DNA from: Acetobacter fabarum
GTDB lineage: Bacteria > Pseudomonadota > Alphaproteobacteria > Acetobacterales > Acetobacteraceae
DNA length: 64,000 nt
NCBI RefSeq assembly: GCF_011516925.1
Contig: NZ_WOTG01000006.1
Location: forward strand, 78,971 to 142,970
Direction: 5' to 3'
The notes below the pieces were generated by a model that was given only the letters and a program-made list of their open reading frames with translations, did no database searches and was not told the DNA's origin. Shown here piece by piece: positions 60,864 to 64,000 of this stretch (positions are counted from its first letter, which is position 1; each line of letters starts with the position of its first letter). Made by a program: the position numbers and the translations under genes.

Positions 60864-61925
60864 TCAGGCGACGAAAAACTGGCTGAGACCCATCTCACGT
60901 AGGCCTCTGCGATAATTGATCGAGCTTCTATCCGCCGGAATATGGGCTTCCAAACGCGGGTCAAGCGGCAGGTTTTCCGGCTTTTGTTGTTCGACCATTG
61001 TCGCGTCTTCTTCAAAAACCTTGCGATTGAAGTCATAAACCTCCTGCACAGGACGATCCGTATCAAAGTTCCGGGCAATCGGAACAAACAGACGCGTTTT
61101 CCGCGCCGAAACAGGCGAGGCTACATTAAGGATGGAAAGGCGTCCCCCTTCGGGAAAATGAACGGTCAAATGGGCAGTAAAAGGCAGGTGTGCACGGAAA
61201 TGCCTCAGCCACAGAAAATCCTCGGGCGTTTCATCCTGCTTGCCATGCGGATAATTCCCAACGGTGCTGTAATATTCGGCTTCAAAGCCAACTGCAGTCG
61301 GTCGGGTCTCATAAGACGGCACAAGGGCATTGTCTGGGTCTGCAAAGGTTTCTGTGTGAATGAAAGCAAAATGTGCAACATCAAGGAACCCTTCAACCTG
61401 CCGACCGGCAAAGCCCGCAATATCGAACGCCGGGCAGTTGATCTGCTGGAATCCCGCATCGTCCCAGTGAGGCATAAAGGGAACTTCGGCCATTGCTCCC
61501 TCCTCGCCTGGACGCAGGCAGGTCCAGACAAGTCCGTAACGCAGCACAACCGGATAGGATTTCAGGTGCAGCTTGCTCGGGATACCGTTGTCAGGATGCG
61601 CGGGTACCTTAATGCACTTGCCTCCCTTTCCGAACTGAAGCCCGTGATAGGGGCAGCGCACACCCTTGCAATCACGGTTCGAGCCCAGCGTCAGCGGAAC
61701 ACCGCGATGTGTGCATAGTTCGTTCGCTACGACGATTTCATCATCGACCTTATAAACAACCAGCCGTTCATCCAGCAGGGTCGCGCCAACAACGCCTTCT
61801 TTATCCACGTCCCGAATAAGGGCCACAGCGTACCACTGCCGAGCGAGAATACGCCAGTCGTCAGGGTCAAAGGTGCAGTTTCTGGGCAGATCAAGCGAAG
61901 GGGCAGAAGCTGTAAGGGTTGTCAT
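60864..61925 (-). CDS. Rieske non-heme iron oxygenase, VanA-like alpha subunit
   Basis: About 353 residues. Rieske site 'CTHRGVPLTLGSNRDCKGVRCPYHGLQFG' (C-x-H...C-x2-H, ~70-100), and the mononuclear iron site 'GFLDVAHFAFIHTET' (D-x2-H-x4-H). Class IA/VanA-type enzymes hydroxylate or O-demethylate aromatic acids. ATG 61925 has AGGATG at good spacing, unlike the ATG at 61937. Operon with the reductase; divergent from a LysR gene. The substrate is not determined: no ring-cleavage genes lie in the window. Confidence 0.92.
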   Translation of the reverse strand: MTTLTASAPSLDLPRNCTFDPDDWRILARQWYAVALIRDVDKEGVVGATLLDERLVVYKVDDEIVVANELCTHRGVPLTLGSNRDCKGVRCPYHGLQFGKGGKCIKVPAHPDNGIPSKLHLKSYPVVLRYGLVWTCLRPGEEGAMAEVPFMPHWDDAGFQQINCPAFDIAGFAGRQVEGFLDVAHFAFIHTETFADPDNALVPSYETRPTAVGFEAEYYSTVGNYPHGKQDETPEDFLWLRHFRAHLPFTAHLTVHFPEGGRLSILNVASPVSARKTRLFVPIARNFDTDRPVQEVYDFNRKVFEEDATMVEQQKPENLPLDPRLEAHIPADRSSINYRRGLREMGLSQFFVA

Positions 61926-62039
61926 ATGCCGGATCATCCTATGCAGGGGCTACTGAGCGACTGGAAGCATGCGGATGGATCGTGTAAACTTCAAACATCA
62001 TTTTTTTGATTTGTCATTGAGAAAAAGAGAACGCTTGAA

Positions 62040-62942
62040 GTGCAGCCTTTCTCCCGAATGCTGATCTATTTTGTCGAAGTCGCCCGACAGGGCTCCGTCC
62101 GCAAGGCATCAGAGCATCTGAATGTCTCAGCATCCGCCATCGACCGCCAGATTCTGGCCGCGGAAGAAGAGATAGGCGTTCCATTGTTCAACCGCCTGCC
62201 GAGCGGCATGCGCCTGACCTCGGCAGGCGAATTCCTCGTTCGCGGCGCGCTCGACTGGCGCAAGGATTTTGCAAGAATACGCGAGCAGATTGACGACCTG
62301 GACGGTTTGCGGCGCGGACTAGTGCGCATGGCCGTGATCGAGGCCTTGGCACACGGTTTTTTACCGCGTGTCATTTCGACTATGCGCACACACTACCCCG
62401 GCATCGCGCTCGAAATCTGCGTTCTGCCTAACGATAGCATTGCACAGAGCATCGCTCATGGAGACTACGACCTTGGGCTGCTTTTGAACCCTCAATCCTC
62501 CCGGGACATCACCGTACGCGCGTTTCGTGAAATTCCACTTGGCGTAGTCATGCCACGTGGGCACAGACTGCAGTCCGCCAAAACCCTCCGATTCAATCAG
62601 TTGTCGGGGGAGAATGTCATACGACCGATCGACCCGCTTGAGATTGCCGAGCAGTTCCGCATGCTCGAAGTCTCGACCGGACTAAAGGTCAATTCTGCTC
62701 TGTCATCGAACAATATCGCCGTAATCCGTTCTCTGGTTGCTCAGGGGAACGGTGTTTCCGTCCTCAGCCAACTAGATGTTGCTGAAGCAGGGGACGACGG
62801 CCGTTTAAGCTTCGTACCGCTATCAGACCCCGGCTTGCGTCCGACGACTCTCGCGCTCTGCCATGCCCGGCAAGGACTGATTTCCAACGCTGCTGCGCTA
62901 TGTCTGCGCCTCATCGACGAACAAAAATCTTGGACGGCTTAG
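62040..62942 (+). CDS. LysR-family regulator of the Rieske oxygenase operon
   Basis: 300 residues. HTH 'SVRKASEHLNVSASAIDRQILAAEEEIGVPLFNR' with an unusual 'SASAIDRQI' recognition helix in place of the common 'TQPALS'. The effector domain runs from 'LRRGLVRMAVIEALAHGFLPRVISTMRTHYPGIALEICVLPN' onward. GTG 62040 or ATG 62058 are the possible starts. It reads divergently from the Rieske genes (114 bp), so it is the probable activator. Confidence 0.88.
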   Translation: MQPFSRMLIYFVEVARQGSVRKASEHLNVSASAIDRQILAAEEEIGVPLFNRLPSGMRLTSAGEFLVRGALDWRKDFARIREQIDDLDGLRRGLVRMAVIEALAHGFLPRVISTMRTHYPGIALEICVLPNDSIAQSIAHGDYDLGLLLNPQSSRDITVRAFREIPLGVVMPRGHRLQSAKTLRFNQLSGENVIRPIDPLEIAEQFRMLEVSTGLKVNSALSSNNIAVIRSLVAQGNGVSVLSQLDVAEAGDDGRLSFVPLSDPGLRPTTLALCHARQGLISNAAALCLRLIDEQKSWTA

Positions 62943-62966
62943 CGGCTTTTTTGCCAGCTGTGCGAT

Positions 62967-63306
62967 CACATGCGCGTCGTGTGTATTAAGGGTGATTATG
63001 GACGCTTGGATATTACCGAAGTCCACGGGATCAAACATCGTCTGACGAAACTCAAGCATCCATTGACTAATGGTCAGGTTGCACGGATGAACCGGACGGT
63101 CAAAGAAGTAGCCGTCAGGCGCTTCCATTACGGCAGTCATACGCAGTTGCGGACACACCTACACGACTTCATGGCGACCTATAACTTTGGGCGAAGGTTC
63201 AAGACCCTGAGAGCCCCCCTTACGAAGATATCTGCAAAATATGGCTTCAGAACCTGAAAGATTCATCATCAATTCAACCCATCAAGCCCCAGAACAAAAC
63301 AACTAG
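62967..63306 (+). pseudogene. IS481-family transposase remnant (C-terminal part, frameshifted)
   Basis: 'GIKHRLTKLKHPLTNGQVARMNRTVKE' and 'RTHLHDFMATYNFGRRFKTL' are the hallmark end of IS481 transposases (the catalytic Glu position reads Ala in 'GQVARMNR'). After 'FKTL' the normal 'PYEYICKIW' block and a C-terminal 'SEPERFIINSTHQAPEQNN' follow in different frames, so at least two frameshifts have accumulated. The N-terminal two thirds is missing. It marks an old recombination edge just behind the LysR gene. Confidence 0.85.
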
Positions 63307-63496
63307 CCAGAGTTACTGTAATTTGTCCGTTATGGGGGGCAGAATGTCCAATATGAGTCATGGAAAAGTGGGAAACAGACATTCGCATGGCCGAAGAACG
63401 CTGGCCGCGCTGCTCCCCAAACTGGTATCATGGCCAATCAGGCTCCATACAGATGCTTCATCAACTGCGGCAGCACACTTCCACTTAGGAGCATAA

Positions 63497-63874
63497 ATGA
63501 AAATCTTGATTGATGCCGATCTGCTCTGCGAGCAGGGCGTGATTTCGGCGGAGACGGCGGCTTTGCTGAAAAGCCATGCGCGTCGTGACATTGGCGGCAA
63601 TGCTATCAATATCCTCGTCGCCTTCGGCTCTATTGCGGTGGCGGCCGGGCTTGTCGGCCTGATGGCATCTGCTGGATTTTCTCTTATGGCCAACATCGTG
63701 CTTGCGGCACTATTCGGAATGATCGCCATCGGCGTGGGCTGGCTGACCTTGAAATTTCATGAGGAGAATTGGGGGCTGTTGGGCCGCATCTGGATGGTGA
63801 TTGGAGCTCTAGTGCTGGCCGCGTCTGGCGTCTGGCTTTGCAGCTGCCGCGCTCCGGAGAAAGAATGGCGCTGA
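63497..63874 (+). CDS. DUF2157-like membrane protein, probably truncated
   Basis: 125 residues. 'LCEQGVISAETAALLKSHA' plus two helices ('ILVAFGSIAVAAGLVGLMA', 'IVLAALFGMIAIGVGWL') and a third start ('IWMVIGALVLAASGVWL') fit the beginning of DUF2157 proteins, which are normally much longer. The frame ends in an unrelated-looking tail ('CSCRAPEKEWR') 16 bp before an IS903-type end, so insertion or deletion probably removed the rest. Family call is tentative. Confidence 0.55.
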   Translation: MKILIDADLLCEQGVISAETAALLKSHARRDIGGNAINILVAFGSIAVAAGLVGLMASAGFSLMANIVLAALFGMIAIGVGWLTLKFHEENWGLLGRIWMVIGALVLAASGVWLCSCRAPEKEWR

Positions 63875-63889
63875 TTTTTGTGCTTATCA

Positions 63890-64000
63890 GGGCTTTGTTG
63901 CAGAAATACTGGCAAGGGATTCCCTGTTTGAAACCAGTTTGTTAGCTGTGAGTGATGAGCAAGCCGAAGCGCACACGCTACCGAACGACGAACTGGTCCT
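63890..64000 (+). mobile_element. Left end of an IS5-family (IS903-group) element, cut by window edge
   Basis: GGGCTTTGTTGCAG at 63890 is the characteristic IS903-group terminal inverted repeat. It is followed by a short leader and the start of a transposase frame at 63955. The right end lies beyond the window. Confidence 0.75.
63955..64000 (+). CDS. IS5-family transposase, N-terminal fragment (continues past window)
   Basis: The visible residues 'MSKPKRTRYRTTNWS' are the standard beginning of IS903-group transposases. Only 15 codons are in the window. Confidence 0.75.
   Translation, partial: MSKPKRTRYRTTNWS

Noticed and set aside
1..64000. CRISPR arrays, rRNA or tRNA genes
   Set aside because: No regularly spaced repeats and no cloverleaf or rRNA-like conserved stretches were seen on either strand.

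Overview
The window reads as chromosomal DNA of an acetic acid bacterium (Acetobacteraceae, most likely Acetobacter). The basis is moderately high GC, compact head-to-tail operons with ATGA/TAATG overlaps, many TonB receptors and periplasmic redox proteins, and IS5-type elements. Genus is an inference from gene style and content. No rRNA, tRNA or CRISPR array was seen.

Layout. 0-2.1 kb: end of an Lrp/AsnC regulator, a double-GNAT protein and a 2-hydroxyacid dehydrogenase. 2.2-8.2 kb (minus): a four-gene uptake/catabolic operon (TonB receptor, HAD hydrolase, MFS carrier, DAO-type FAD oxidoreductase). 8.5-10.9 kb: a cupin protein and an unknown lipoprotein. 10.8-22.3 kb: an aryl-polyene-type biosynthetic cluster (FAD halogenase-like enzyme, KR, two dehydratases, KS plus chain-length factor, MMPL exporter, LolA-like carrier, LpxL-like acyltransferase, AMP-ligase fused to a dehydratase, ACP, membrane protein, GT2), followed by a UbiE-like methyltransferase. 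23-27.2 kb: housekeeping and metabolic singletons, including a glutaminase and a small cupin that carries the metal ligands of (R)-hydroxynitrile lyases. 27.6-30.7 kb: a methionine-synthesis unit (DUF1852/MesX, MesD core methionine synthase, MetR-like LysR). 30.8-41.2 kb: a MocR regulator and a complete Nit1C (nitrilase/cyanide-assimilation) operon ending in an acyl-CoA synthetase. 41.4-46.8 kb: a redox regulon (YceI, cytochrome b561, YceI, DoxX, WrbA, LysR, pirin) tied together by a repeated palindrome, GGAAAC-N5-GTTTCC. 46.9-47.75 kb: an intact IS5-family (IS427-group) element. 48-53.3 kb: a TonB receptor followed by a periplasmic amine-oxidation unit (Tat-exported FAD oxidase, cytochrome c, secreted RidA). 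53.3-56.1 kb: an AT-richer stretch with a doubtful small ORF, Lrp, a DMT exporter and CsaA. 56.2-62.9 kb: three divergent regulator/target pairs (AraC/methyltransferase, MFS/TetR, Rieske oxygenase-reductase/LysR). 62.9-64 kb: a decayed IS481 transposase, a short DUF2157-type protein and the left end of an IS903-type element.

The parts most worth attention are the Tat amine oxidase/cytochrome c/RidA unit, the palindrome-defined LysR regulon, the Nit1C operon lying 7 kb from a hydroxynitrile-lyase-like cupin, and the aryl-polyene cluster with its halogenase-like flavoenzyme. All functions are read from translated sequence and family knowledge; no searches were run.
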